64,000 nt of DNA. Source: Semisulcospira habei (Eukaryota; Mollusca; Gastropoda; Semisulcospiridae). The stretch spans positions 161,203,489-161,267,488 of the forward strand of contig BTPG01000004.1 of the NCBI GenBank assembly GCA_036245525.1, given 5' to 3'. The translations under genes and the position numbers were made by a program. Of the stretch, positions 11,723 through 21,976 are shown in pieces; position 1 is the stretch's first letter; every line of letters begins with the position of its first letter. The notes beneath the pieces are model-generated. The model was not told where the DNA came from. It searched no databases and saw nothing but the letters and a program-made list of their open reading frames with translations.

Positions 11723-11833
11723 ACTCAGACTCAGACAGTTTATTGTTCAGACAAATTGTCCATACAATGGAGTGAGACATTACATAATTTATAATTCAGG
11801 TGTATATAAAGGCCATAAGGCGATGTTTATATC

Positions 11834-11834
<1 letters not shown>

Positions 11835-11926
<92 letters not shown>
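11835..11926. repeat. (CA)n microsatellite in LINE-1 3' UTR
   Basis: An uninterrupted run of about 46 CA units. It lies in the 3' untranslated region of the minus-strand LINE, where it reads (TG)n. Confidence 0.95.
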
Positions 11927-11928
<2 letters not shown>

Positions 11929-12058
11929 TTCCATTCGATCTACGCCAGCACATAATAGCCACTTTTGACCTACATGTAAAATGCGGTATCCAAATCCAGG
12001 CCACAGCCGTGTACTACACAGACCAGGTCGGAGTAAGAACCACAGTTTGCACGTGGAA

Positions 12059-15000
12059 TCATACAAGCATGCTGCTACGGAGTTTAAAAGCATGACATAC
12101 AAATCTTGCTAAATCGGCAATAGACTGCGGGTTGGTAGTGTCTAGGATACACAATTCTTTCTTTCTGAGTTCCACAAGGTCAAACTTACATAGGTATTTG
12201 GCTCGCAGTTCATCATAGAATGGACAATAAAACATAAAGTGAACTTCATCTTCCACAGCCTTGGCACACAATGGACACACTTTCGTTACAGCATTGGGAG
12301 TACTATATCTTTGTTTGTTACTTTGCAATTCGGTTATGCCAAGTCTAAATTTAATGTATAGATTTTTGACATAGGTTGGCTTAACCAGTTCAAAATAATT
12401 TTCTTGGACAAGTGTATGTTTAAAACTACGATACACAGTAAAACGTTCACTCTCAGAAAGCTTTGATGACCAGTTTTGTTTGGCACAATCAACCATCCTT
12501 TGTTTAAACTTGTTTATAAAAGCATTCCTGTTTCCAACACCTTGTGAAATCCATACATGACCAAACCCATTTCGGAAAAGCAAATTCTTTATCTTTGACA
12601 CCCATGTTTCTTTCCCTTTATCGTCTAAATCCTTAAGCATATGATAAGCCATATTTGCAAATCTAGTAACAGGTAAAGCGCAGAGTCGAAGCCAGTAGGA
12701 AACACATCTTACTGACGTTAATACTGACAGGGGATATCGACCAAGTTCACCATAGACCATCAGGTTCGGTGTGCGGAAGTTGACATTAAGAAAACGTTTA
12801 CATGCAAATGTATGGACTCTTTCAATTTCGGCACACTCGTTTATACCCCAAATTTCTGAGGCATACAACAAAATTGGGACAACCTGCGCATCAAACAGCT
12901 TGAAAAAAACATCAGGACTAGCGCAGTTAATTTTCTTCAACATACAGAAAATATCGATTACACATTTTTTTGCCTTAGTCACTAAGTCATCAACGGATGT
13001 GTTTAAACTCAAACGTGTGGTAAAGTTTAACCCAAGGTACTTATACATATTGACAACTTCTACCTTCGTTCCCCCGTAAATCCATTTCTCATATTTTGAC
13101 AAATACCCACCATTTCGAAACACAATTATTTTTGTCTTGTCTAGGTTAACAGACAAACCAAGCTTAGATGCTTCTTTGTATAAATTGTTCAGCTGAGTCT
13201 GAAGGCCATTGGGGGTTGATGAAAACAAAGCAATGTCATCTGCAAACATCAACAAAAACAGTTCTGCTGCATCGGCTTTTAGTTGGAAACCATGTTTACC
13301 ATTTTCAATAATGTACACAGCAAGCTCGTTAATCAAAAAGGAGAACAATGTCGGCGATGCTAAACATCCTTGTTTTAAACCTTGGAAACACTCAAAAAAC
13401 GCTGTACAATTCAGGCTGTCTCTAACACAAAATTTCACCGAGTCATACATTGCCTTCATAGCTGAAAGCATTTTGCCGCGCACTCCAGCCTTCAATAAAA
13501 TATTCCAAAGCACACCTCTTTTAACAGTATCGAAAGCTTTGCGGAAGTCAACAAAAGCCACATAAACTTTCTTATTTTGTAGAAGTTGTTTTTGAACAAT
13601 AGCATAAAGTGTAAATATATGGTCCACAGTAGAGTAGGATTTCCTAAACCCGGCTTGTGTTTCAGACAGAATATTATGTTCCTCAGCCCAGTCTGTTAAC
13701 CTTCTGTTCAAAATGTAGGTATACAGTTTACTAACACAGCTAATGAGAGCAATACCACGATAATTATCTGGATTATTTACATCTCCTTTCTTGTGGAGTG
13801 GGAAAATAATAGCTTTAGACCATTCGCTGGGGAACAACCCTTTGTTGAATAGAGCATTAAAATACTTAGTGAGAAAGGAGATGATAGCTGGGTTGGAGAC
13901 TTTAAGAACTTCATTTATAATTCCATCAGGCCCGGGGGCCTTTCCTGCTTTGGCATGTTTTATAGTAGCAATAACTTCTGCTTCTTCTATGTTGATATCT
14001 AGGTCATGAAATAAGGCTTCATCAGACTCAGAGTCTTCTGAAAAATATACATCATCATTATTCTCTTGCTGTGCTATGTTTTCATTTAGAATGCTAGAGA
14101 AGTGATCAAACCACTGCTTCTTTGTTATATTGTTTCTTAAACGACGTTTTCTTTTCCATTTCTTTATTTCCTTCCAAAATGCCTGAGAGTTATGTCTATA
14201 CTCAAGAATTTTGTCAACAGCTTCCCTCTTAAAATTAACTTCTTTAGCTCTAAGTAATCTCTTGTATTGTTTTCTCTCATTAACAAACGATGCTTTATTT
14301 TCCATGGTTTTATTTTTTGTGTATGTACGTAAGGCTTTACGCGTTCGCATTTTTGCATTTCTGCATTCCTGGTCAAACCAGGGGTGACTAGCGGTGTTTG
14401 TTTTGTGTGTATTGCCAGTGGAGGAATGAAATTGTTTTGTCATGCAACTAGCAGCGTCTTTGATAGCACATGTGAAAATGTCTAATGCACTATTAATATC
14501 ATCATCGATCTCAGCAGTAGCAGCTACTAGAGCATCCTGGAATGCAGGAGTAGTTAAACTGTCACTGAGCGTTTGGGCCTTAGCAGGTTCCCAGATAATC
14601 TTATCAAATGAAAAACACTGCGTATCATCATCAGAAACATCGTTGTGGGGTGATACACGTACACAAGACACAGTAAGGACCAGTGGCATGTGTACAGACT
14701 CTATCCTCTCGCCAACTTCAAGTTTGTCACACAAACAAATAAAGTCAGGAGATGCAACAAAATAATCATTAATACTACAACCAGTGGGAAAAATAAATGT
14801 CAGGTGCTTTGACAGATCAGGGCTACAGAACCCATTCAGAATCATCAGTTCAAAACATGCACACAAATCTAATAGTTTTCTTCCAAATGTATTTACAGTC
14901 ATATCTTCAGTAAATCGTGAAGGTTCAAATAGAGCGGTATTAGTTAGTAGTGTTTCATCAGGATCAAGCTGAAACAAATATGGATTAGGCTGCAAATCCC

Positions 15001-15541
15001 CAGTTCTACCATTAAAATCACCACACATTAGGAAATGAATGTCTCCAAATTGCTCGAGGGCACTAGCAAGACACTGTTCTAATTCTTCCAACAGGCAGTC
15101 GTACGGTAATTGTCTATAAAATGGTGAATCCTTGGGCGGAACATAGCACGCGACCAAAAGCACATCGCATTCAGTACCAAACAATGATCTGTCAAGTTTG
15201 AGAAAGACACTTTGAGCGCATGTCATGTTCACTTGGAAAACAAACTTGGCATACACATTTTTTACTAACACAACAACACCTCCCGAGCTTCTTCCTTGAC
15301 GTGACAGTTTGACTGCAGGTAGGGAAAAACACGTGAAATCAGACCAGCAGTCAGGCGGGACGAAAGCATTGTCTAAAAATGTTTCAAACAAACACACAAT
15401 GTCATAATTACTTACATATTGTAGAAAGTCTGGGTCAGATAGCTTGCTCCACAGTCCATCAACATTCCATGACAGAAAGGTAAGTGTATGCAACACATTA
15501 TCTACTGGCTGCTCTACAACACACGCGCGCATCGGTGACAC
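12059..15541 (-). CDS. LINE-1 ORF2: APE endonuclease-reverse transcriptase, open
   Basis: About 1160 codons without interruption. The open frame can begin at a GTG at 15541; the first ATG is at 15532. Endonuclease: FLSWNVDGLW near residue 25, CLFETFLD (metal-binding Glu present) and MCGDFNGRTGD. The usual Ser-Asp-His near the domain end reads SVHMPL, so the Asp is missing. Reverse transcriptase: KAGKAPGPDGI, NPDNYRGIAL, ETQAGFRKSYSTVDHIF, VAFVDFRKAFDTV (first catalytic Asp), LKQGCLASPTLF and MFADDIALFS (catalytic Asp pair). The C-terminus has a CCHC-like finger (CPLC...EVHFMFYC). The protein copies the element's RNA at a nicked chromosomal target. The intact length suggests a recent insertion, though the Asp loss may reduce nicking. 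Confidence 0.85.
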   Translation of the reverse strand: MSPMRACVVEQPVDNVLHTLTFLSWNVDGLWSKLSDPDFLQYVSNYDIVCLFETFLDNAFVPPDCWSDFTCFSLPAVKLSRQGRSSGGVVVLVKNVYAKFVFQVNMTCAQSVFLKLDRSLFGTECDVLLVACYVPPKDSPFYRQLPYDCLLEELEQCLASALEQFGDIHFLMCGDFNGRTGDLQPNPYLFQLDPDETLLTNTALFEPSRFTEDMTVNTFGRKLLDLCACFELMILNGFCSPDLSKHLTFIFPTGCSINDYFVASPDFICLCDKLEVGERIESVHMPLVLTVSCVRVSPHNDVSDDDTQCFSFDKIIWEPAKAQTLSDSLTTPAFQDALVAATAEIDDDINSALDIFTCAIKDAASCMTKQFHSSTGNTHKTNTASHPWFDQECRNAKMRTRKALRTYTKNKTMENKASFVNERKQYKRLLRAKEVNFKREAVDKILEYRHNSQAFWKEIKKWKRKRRLRNNITKKQWFDHFSSILNENIAQQENNDDVYFSEDSESDEALFHDLDINIEEAEVIATIKHAKAGKAPGPDGIINEVLKVSNPAIISFLTKYFNALFNKGLFPSEWSKAIIFPLHKKGDVNNPDNYRGIALISCVSKLYTYILNRRLTDWAEEHNILSETQAGFRKSYSTVDHIFTLYAIVQKQLLQNKKVYVAFVDFRKAFDTVKRGVLWNILLKAGVRGKMLSAMKAMYDSVKFCVRDSLNCTAFFECFQGLKQGCLASPTLFSFLINELAVYIIENGKHGFQLKADAAELFLLMFADDIALFSSTPNGLQTQLNNLYKEASKLGLSVNLDKTKIIVFRNGGYLSKYEKWIYGGTKVEVVNMYKYLGLNFTTRLSLNTSVDDLVTKAKKCVIDIFCMLKKINCASPDVFFKLFDAQVVPILLYASEIWGINECAEIERVHTFACKRFLNVNFRTPNLMVYGELGRYPLSVLTSVRCVSYWLRLCALPVTRFANMAYHMLKDLDDKGKETWVSKIKNLLFRNGFGHVWISQGVGNRNAFINKFKQRMVDCAKQNWSSKLSESERFTVYRSFKHTLVQENYFELVKPTYVKNLYIKFRLGITELQSNKQRYSTPNAVTKVCPLCAKAVEDEVHFMFYCPFYDELRAKYLCKFDLVELRKKELCILDTTNPQSIADLARFVCHAFKLRSSMLV

Positions 15542-15684
15542 ATCCCGTGCAATTGAGGTGGGAGACGCGGCTTGGCCGACATATCACGGGTCACTGGATT
15601 CGTCCCCGACCTCAATTGTAGGGGAACTGTGTGGCCGGCGCCGTTTCGCTGGTTTAGGTGAAGGCTGTAACGGGGACACCAAGT

Positions 15685-16233
15685 GTGGCATTTTTGAAGA
15701 ATGGCAAAGCAGCAGGGCCAGATGGCATCCCAGCGGAGTCTCTCAAAGCAGACCTAGAGACAACAGTTGAGATGCTGTACCCACTGTTTGGAAAGATCTG
15801 GGAAGAGGAGGTGATGCCAGCTGACTGGAAGGAGGGGTACCTAATCAAGCTTCCCAAGAAAGGTGACCTCAGCAAGTGTTCCAACTACAGAGGAATCACC
15901 TTGCTGTCAGTACCAGGAAAGGTCTTCAACAGGATCATCCTAGAGAGAATGAAGAGCTCCGTTGACCCCCAGCTGAGAGACCAGCAAGCAGGATTCAGGA
16001 AGAACCGATCATGTACAGACCAGATCGCCACTCTCCGCATCATCGTGGAACAGTCTCTGGAGTGGAGCTCCCCGCTGTACGTCAACTTTATGGATTATGA
16101 GAAAGCATTTGACAGCGTGGACCGAGAGACTCTGTGGAAACTCCTACGACACTATGGTGTACCCACAAAGCTTGTCCGCCTGATCAAGAGCAGCTATGAT
16201 GGCATGACATGTCGCGTGATCCACGAAGGGCAG
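15685..16233 (+). repeat. Right copy of the 549-bp duplication
   Basis: Starts exactly where LINE-1's 5' end stops (15684) and aligns base for base with 11174-11722 at a constant offset of 4511. Copies differ at eight positions (R/G, V/M, C/R and I/M changes plus silent ones). After 16233 the RTE sequence continues, whereas in the left copy LINE-1 begins. Confidence 0.9.
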
Positions 16234-17184
16234 TTCACCAGAGAGCTCCAGGTCAGAACTGGTGTCAGGCAGGGGTGTCTGCTGTCTCCGTTCCTCTTCC
16301 TACTGGCCATAGACTGGGTCATGAAGATGACCACAGAGCACAGACGAAGTGGAATACAGTGGACACTGTGGACACAGCTTGACGACCTCGATTTTGCAGA
16401 CGACTTGGCATTACTGTCCCACACTCATCAACAAATGCAGGACAAGACCACGAGGCTTGCTGACATCTCGTCCCAAGTGGGCCTCACCATTCACAAACAG
16501 AAAACAAAGACAATGAGGCTGAACGCAACCAGGGAAAAACCAGTCTTGCTTGCTGGCACCCCGTTGGAGGAGGTGGAGTCCTTCACCTATCTCGGGAGCA
16601 TCATAGACAAAAAAGGCGGCACTGATGCAGATGTCAGAGCACGAATCGGTAAAGCCAGAGCAGCCTTTCTCCAGTTGAAAAAAGTGTGGAGTTCCAGAGA
16701 GCTGTCACAACACACCAAAGTCCGGATTTTCAACTCCAATGTAAAAGCAGTTCTCCTATATGGAGCAGAGACATGGAGATTGACAAAAACCACAGTCAAC
16801 AGAGTACAGACCTTGAACTGTGCCTTAGAAGAATTTTGAAAATCCACTGGCCAGAGAAGATCAGCAACGTCAGACTCTGGGAGAGAACAGAGCAGATAAC
16901 AGCAGAGAACGAAATTGGGCGAAGAAGATGGGGATGGATCGGTCACAGTCTGAGAAAGCCAGCTTCCAGTATCACTAGGCAGGCATTGTCATGGAACCCC
17001 CCAGGGAAAGAGGAAAAGAGGTAGGCCGAGAAACTCCTGGCGTCGAGACCTCCAAGCAGACATTAAGAGACTGGGAACCACCTGGAGCAGAATCGAATGA
17101 GAAGCACAGGACAGGAGTTGCTGGAGGTCTCTCGTCGACGGCCTATACCCGGGTAGGGGTGACAGGCGTAAGTAAGTAAGTAAG
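15685..17184 (+). pseudogene. RTE-like reverse transcriptase, 3' half
   Basis: One open frame covers 15685-16839, with AGPDGIPAESLKADLE, GGSNYRGI-type block (SNYRGITLLSV), QQAGFRKNRSCTDQI, NFMDYEKAFDSVDRETLW (catalytic Asp), GVRQGCLLSPFLF, FADDLALLSHT (Asp pair) and the thumb block VESFTYLGSIID. A frameshift near 16815 moves the finger-like end ([24 protein letters not shown]) into another frame. Another shift near 17005 precedes the C-terminal SWRRDLQAD block. It ends in GTAAGTAAG repeats. The first 549 bp duplicate 11174-11722. The catalytic residues survive but the C-terminus is broken. Confidence 0.85.
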
Positions 17185-19110
17185 CACGGACCAATAAACG
17201 GACTAATAAACAAGTATTGTTATAGTCTGTCCGTAAGTTGTTGCCGTACTGACTGTCCGCCGACCTCGTTACTGACACTGAAAAAGCGAGGCCGGTTTGC
17301 TGTTGGTAAAACAGGTTGCAGTACAGACAATCAACAATGAAATTATTATTATCAGACGTGATTTAGCTGTGCCACACATACAAATGGCGGCGTACTGTTA
17401 TCAGTTAAGATGGAAAATAACTTGCCGGTATCCAACGACTGAGCCCAAGAGAACTAAGTAACCGTGCAAGAGATTTTGATTCAGTTTAGTATACACCATA
17501 ACCGTTTGTATACACCTGGACGCATTATTGTGTCTGAAGTCTGTGTACATTCGACTATGATCAAAAACCAAAACTGTCTGCGAGAAAAAAAAGATGGATA
17601 CAAATTAGTCTCAGTGGCATAGATTCGTAAGAGCCCAATAAGGCTCGAGACTGAAAAGTCTCTCTTGCAGCTGGGTTCGGTCGCTTTTTTTCCTCGGCAG
17701 TGAAGGGCCGGGCTAACGTGGAAATGCACATCAAACAGTTTAATGCCGGAAAATAAATCCTTCATAAAAGAACAGTGTTATCTACATATTTACAGTGAGA
17801 CTGTTCAAATCTAAGAGTAGGTTATCACCATGAAGAGCACTGCCCTGCTACAATTTAGCCATAGTAAAGCCGTGCAAAAAAATCTGTAGCCCTGACACTG
17901 AAGACTGAACTGAACATTTTATTATAGAGATGTCTGTATGTATGCCCAGTAGGTATCGCATCGAAAAACCACGTAGGTATTACGTCAGAGCGAGGTGGTT
18001 ACATCAGTGACTTCTATCAGAAGGGACTACATGTCTTGTCTTTGCAGGAACGGCTTCACCTGGCCGTAGCACAACTGCAAAAGCTTTAGGGAATGAAAAC
18101 CAAACATAGATGCTCACCGTGAACCGTCAATCACTGAAAATCATGTTTTCCCCTTCAAAGTTATAAATCGGAAAACGGATGTTTCAAGCGACTACAAACC
18201 CTCACGCCAACGACATCTTTGAATCCAAATAGTGATTATAATCAAGTAAACAATTTTATAAAATACTAAAATTCGTTAATAATTGTCGAAATCTATATCA
18301 GTCGATCATCATATGTAGACCCTCCACATGTTGTCCATGTAACGTCCATCAAAGGCGCTGAGCTTGCTTGGAGAGGCCTACGCGCTAGTGAGACCTTAAT
18401 GTTGTATGCATACCGTACGTGCGAAATGTTGCTGGTTCTACACTCGTTTACCTTTGAGGATCAATATTAGTATCAAACCCGTTTTACATGCTTCGGGCAC
18501 CATAGTTCAAAGCAGAGAGCGTGCCTCAAAGTCGTATACAGAATGCGATGCATTGTGAAGTATAAAAGGGAAAAAAGGACTCAAAAAGAATGAAAGAAAC
18601 CACAAAGAAAGAAACAAAGAAACAAAGAAAATAATAATAATAAATTCAACGTTAAAAACATTTGAGAAAGAAACCGTAACAACACGGTCACCAGTCGTTT
18701 GAAAAACTGTCGATCGACCAAGTTTCCATAGAAGAACCCGCAAACGCTTTACCAAAATATGGTCTACCGTCAAGAGTATAATAATCAAAATTAAATTAAA
18801 TGCGTTAGGGGTTTCTTTAACGAACAACCAGCAGAAATGTCCAGCGTAACAACCAACAGAGATTCTTTAAAATAGGCTTATTTTAGACACTGGTGTATCT
18901 GGCATGTGGGCAGTGAAAATAATTATTGTGAATGCAGAAACAGATGATTTCCAGCAACGAATAATTAAATCTGGTTCTTTCTGAAAATGCTGGTTGTTTC
19001 GGTGGGTATACGGTGATAAATATGATCACATTAAATCAGTTTTAAAAAAATATTCTCTTTCAAAAGAAATTAATTGTATAACCTGTTCTCACATGAAGAG
19101 TATTTTATTC
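17185..19110. other. No recognisable gene (1.9 kb)
   Basis: The stretch has mixed composition with A-rich patches near 18560-18640. Open frames are short and unlike any family I know. It may be ordinary intergenic DNA between the RTE element and PLE-1. Confidence 0.5.
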
Positions 19111-19178
19111 TTTTGAAATTAAAAGAAGTACCCAACGGAGAAAGAAACACGCTTAGAAAAGACGGGTACAACACAATT

Positions 19179-19214
19179 TATTAATATTTCGGGTAAATAC
19201 CCTTTGTCAAAATA
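19179..19214 (-). ncRNA. Degenerate hammerhead-like fold at PLE-1 3' end
   Basis: Same fold as in the foldback at 3438-3473: stem I TATT/AATA, core TTGACAA, stem II GGGT-ATTT-ACCC, GAA, short AT/AT stem III and T at the cleavage site. Active hammerheads sit in the terminal repeats of many Penelope-like elements, which supports homology. The U3/A8 substitutions make cleavage uncertain. Confidence 0.45.
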
Positions 19215-19443
19215 GACAAACAAACAAACAGAGAGATTAGCCGCTACTTATCTTCATTGGCAGAAAGAATGTTGCAACTAAAGGAGGTGACGTAAAATAA
19301 AGAAAAGGAAGAACAAAAGTGCGGAAAAAGTAAAAATGACGTCAACGAAAAATCGTAAGAGAGAGACTCGGAAAGAACCTGAACACGAAGAGTGTGTGCA
19401 AGCACGTGCAGGAGCGAGCGAAAGAAAAGGCGTGTAGATGAGG

Positions 19444-19691
<248 letters not shown>

Positions 19692-20004
19692 GGAGAGAGA
19701 GAAAGAGAAGGAAAACGAACGGGGAGTACCCTTGGGCACGAAGTAGGCGGAGTGTCTAATACACAAAGCCTGCTAAACACTAACCCGAAGGCAAACTTTA
19801 TATCACCTTCAAGTTGAGGACTACCTCGGGGAAAAACGGGAGGACCCCGGGAAAAAAAAAACCCAGCATTTAGCACGGTACACAACAAGTAATAAGTCAT
19901 GAAAACAAAGCAAATAATCAAATTCAGTAAGAGAATATTGGTATAAGTGGAGAGTAGGTAGTTGTGAAACCGTCTTCAAGGGTAACTAAAAAAATAGGGG
20001 GGGG

Positions 20005-20069
<65 letters not shown>

Positions 20070-20345
20070 GGGCGGGGGCGGAGGGAAAGGAGGAAGGAGG
20101 AAGGGGAATAAGAGAAAAGGAAAAAGCGTAAAGAGAGAAAGAGGGCTAGAGAGAAGTGGTAAAGGGGGTGGGGGGGGGGGAGAGGGAGAGAGGTAGAAGG
20201 AGAGAGGAAAAAAAAAAAATCCAGAGCCACCAACCCCACCCAACAGGCACCCACCAGCACACAGAAAAACACACAGGCACGCAACAAGACGACCACGTAC
20301 ATCCCCAAGGGATGCACACAAAACCGCGTATCAAACCGTGAGCCG

Positions 20346-20468
20346 GAGACCTGGCGCCCGACAGGGAAAGGCAAGGGATCCAACTAAACGTTCGGCCAGC
20401 GCTGAGAAAGTCCCCAAGGGAAATGTACATATCAACCAGCGCCAACCTCCCCTAACTGGTTAGTGAGT
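20346..20468 (-). repeat. Conserved untranslated block in PLE-1
   Basis: Lies just 3' of the PLE-1 coding region. Landmarks shared in order with 9049-9222 and 49224-49397 are CTGGCG, GGGATC(C/T)AACT, CCAGCGCTG, a CCCC(A/T)(A/T)GG block, CCAGCGC and CTGGTTNGTGAG. The spacing is preserved but many other positions differ, which looks more like constrained sequence than a recent copy. Confidence 0.6.
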
Positions 20469-20515
20469 AGTAAAACAGTGAGTTAAAGTAGCAGACACAA
20501 GCAAGGTAAAAAATG

Positions 20516-21937
20516 TTAATCTTTCATATTCATCCCGAGTGGCGCCACAGTGCCCAGTTTATTAATCAGAAATTTTTCACGGTCTTTCTTGGCCCAGACA
20601 TTACTGGCTTGCATAAGCCAAAGGCCTTTAACCCGAATGTCCGAGACGGAGTGGTCGGCCTGATTGAAATGTCGTCCGACCGGTCTGTTGTATTGGTACT
20701 TGACAGACTGAAGATGTTCTTTGAAACGGTCGTTGATGGTTCTTTCCGTCTCTCCAACATAGAGTTGGCCGCATTTCACACAGGAGATACATAAATCACG
20801 TTGGTGGTTTGACACGTGAAGTATCTGTCTATGTTGAATTTGTAACGTGGACCATTCACCACGCTGGAAGGGCAAATAAAAGGACACGTCTTGCAATTAG
20901 GAACATTGCACGGAGTGGAGCCGGAGGGTCTGGTGGTATGACGAGGCTTGAGAGTAGAGCGAACAAGCATGTCCCGCAAATTAATATCCCTCTTGAAAGC
21001 TACCAACGGAGGTTCAGAAAAGATAGCAGGAGATTCTTGACTAGATGACAAAAGACCCCAGTTAGAAAGAAGGATTTTACGCACCGGATTGGTGTGGGGA
21101 TGGTAGATCATGGTTACGATAGGCCTGTCACTATCAGCGGTAGGTACTCGCGCGACTAAGTTTTTGAACCGTTTGGAGAGATCCTTGAACAACAGTATGT
21201 GGGTAATGTCTGTCGATGAAAAATCCTGCCATTTCTTTGGATTGAACATCGAAATCCGATTGTTTGGAACATATTCTTTTTATCCGAAGAAACTGGGAAT
21301 AAGGGATGCTGTTTTTAGTTTTGGAGTTGTGAGAAGATCGGTAGTCGAGGTAGGAATGTGAGTCGGTAGGTTTGTAATGAATTGAAGTTTTCAACATTTC
21401 GCAGTCAATCCTGATGTTCATGTCCAGAAAGTCGACTGAATTAGCTGATATAGTGTATGTGAACTTGATGGATGGGTGGAAGTCCTGCACGAAGTGAATG
21501 AAGTCTAAAAGTGCAGCTTGGGTCATGTGTGTAGCTCCTAAACCGTCATCGATGTAGCGTTTATACATCTCAGGGACAGGCCCGGTGTATTGCTGAAGAA
21601 TCTGTTGCTCAAGGAAACCCATGAAAAGGCAAGCATAACTGGGTCCCATTTTTGTGCCCATCGCTACGCCACTGCACTGAGCGAAGGTGACGCCATCAAA
21701 GGTGAAACTGTTAAGAGAGAGAACCAATTCAGCCAGACGTAGAAGTGTATGAGTAGGAGGTTGTTTATGACTTCTTTGGTTGAGGAAGTATGCAAGTGCA
21801 TTGAGGCCGTCATTGTGCGGTATAACAGTATATAGTGAAGTGACATCAAGGGAAAACAACAGTTCAGGTTTGAAAAGTTGTTTCTGGTTGACTTGGTCTA
21901 TGATCTCTAGAGCATAGTTGGTGTCTTTAATGTAGGT
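20516..21937 (-). pseudogene. PLE-1 reverse transcriptase + GIY-YIG endonuclease (frame-disrupted)
   Basis: Reverse transcriptase: LLFSLDVTSLYTVIPHNDG (motif A Asp), GVAMGTKMGPSYACL (motif B), KRYIDDGLGA (catalytic Asp pair) and VDFLDMNIRI with YKPTDSHSYL in the thumb. A frame change near 21140 leads to FKNLVARVP, EPPLVAFKRDINLRDMLVRS and a Cys cluster CNVPNCKTCPF. A second frame change near 20790 leads to CISCVKCGQLYVGETERTI with NDRFKEH, the GIY-YIG nuclease core of canonical Penelope elements. The upstream fingers region is lost by 5' truncation. Two frameshifts plus truncation make it inactive. Confidence 0.85.
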
Positions 21938-21976
21938 AGGTAATTAAATTTTAATGTAGGTAGGTAATTAAATTTT
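21929..21976. repeat. 24-bp tandem duplication at the PLE-1 5' junction
   Basis: AATGTAGGTAGGTAATTAAATTTT is present twice in tandem (21929-21952 and 21953-21976). Its start encodes the truncated PLE reading frame and its end runs into the TSD. It was probably produced at integration. Confidence 0.85.

Larger units (their letters stand above)
11723..15684 (-). mobile_element. LINE-1: 5'-truncated EN+RT LINE, minus strand
   Basis: The element runs right to left. At its 5' end it retains roughly the last 33 codons of an upstream ORF1 (ending DESSDP then TGA at about 15590), so it is truncated within ORF1. ORF2 follows. The 3' untranslated region contains a ~92-bp (TG)n tract (11835-11926 as CA), then AATAAA close to the end and a (CTGAGT)n tail abutting 11722. 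Clade assignment (L2/jockey-like, no RNase H) is tentative. Confidence 0.85.
9473..17184 (+). mobile_element. RTE-like LINE, split by an opposite-strand LINE
   Basis: The 5' part (9473-11722: leader, APE endonuclease, start of the reverse transcriptase) and the 3' part (15685-17184: reverse transcriptase to tail) are one RTE-type element interrupted by LINE-1 (11723-15684). The two parts overlap by an exact-length 549-bp direct duplication. The 3' end has the (TAAG)n tail typical of this copy family; the same tail ends the solo fragment at 41371-41565. I found no clear TSD for the outer element. Confidence 0.85.

Noticed and set aside
11174..16233. 549-bp direct repeats as LTRs of a retrovirus-like element
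   Set aside because: They encode an internal piece of an RTE reverse transcriptase, lack TG...CA ends, and the enclosed element is a non-LTR LINE in the opposite direction with its own tail.
20346..20468. The shared untranslated block as a hammerhead
   Set aside because: It lacks CUGANGA and GAA core elements on either strand; its conservation needs another explanation.
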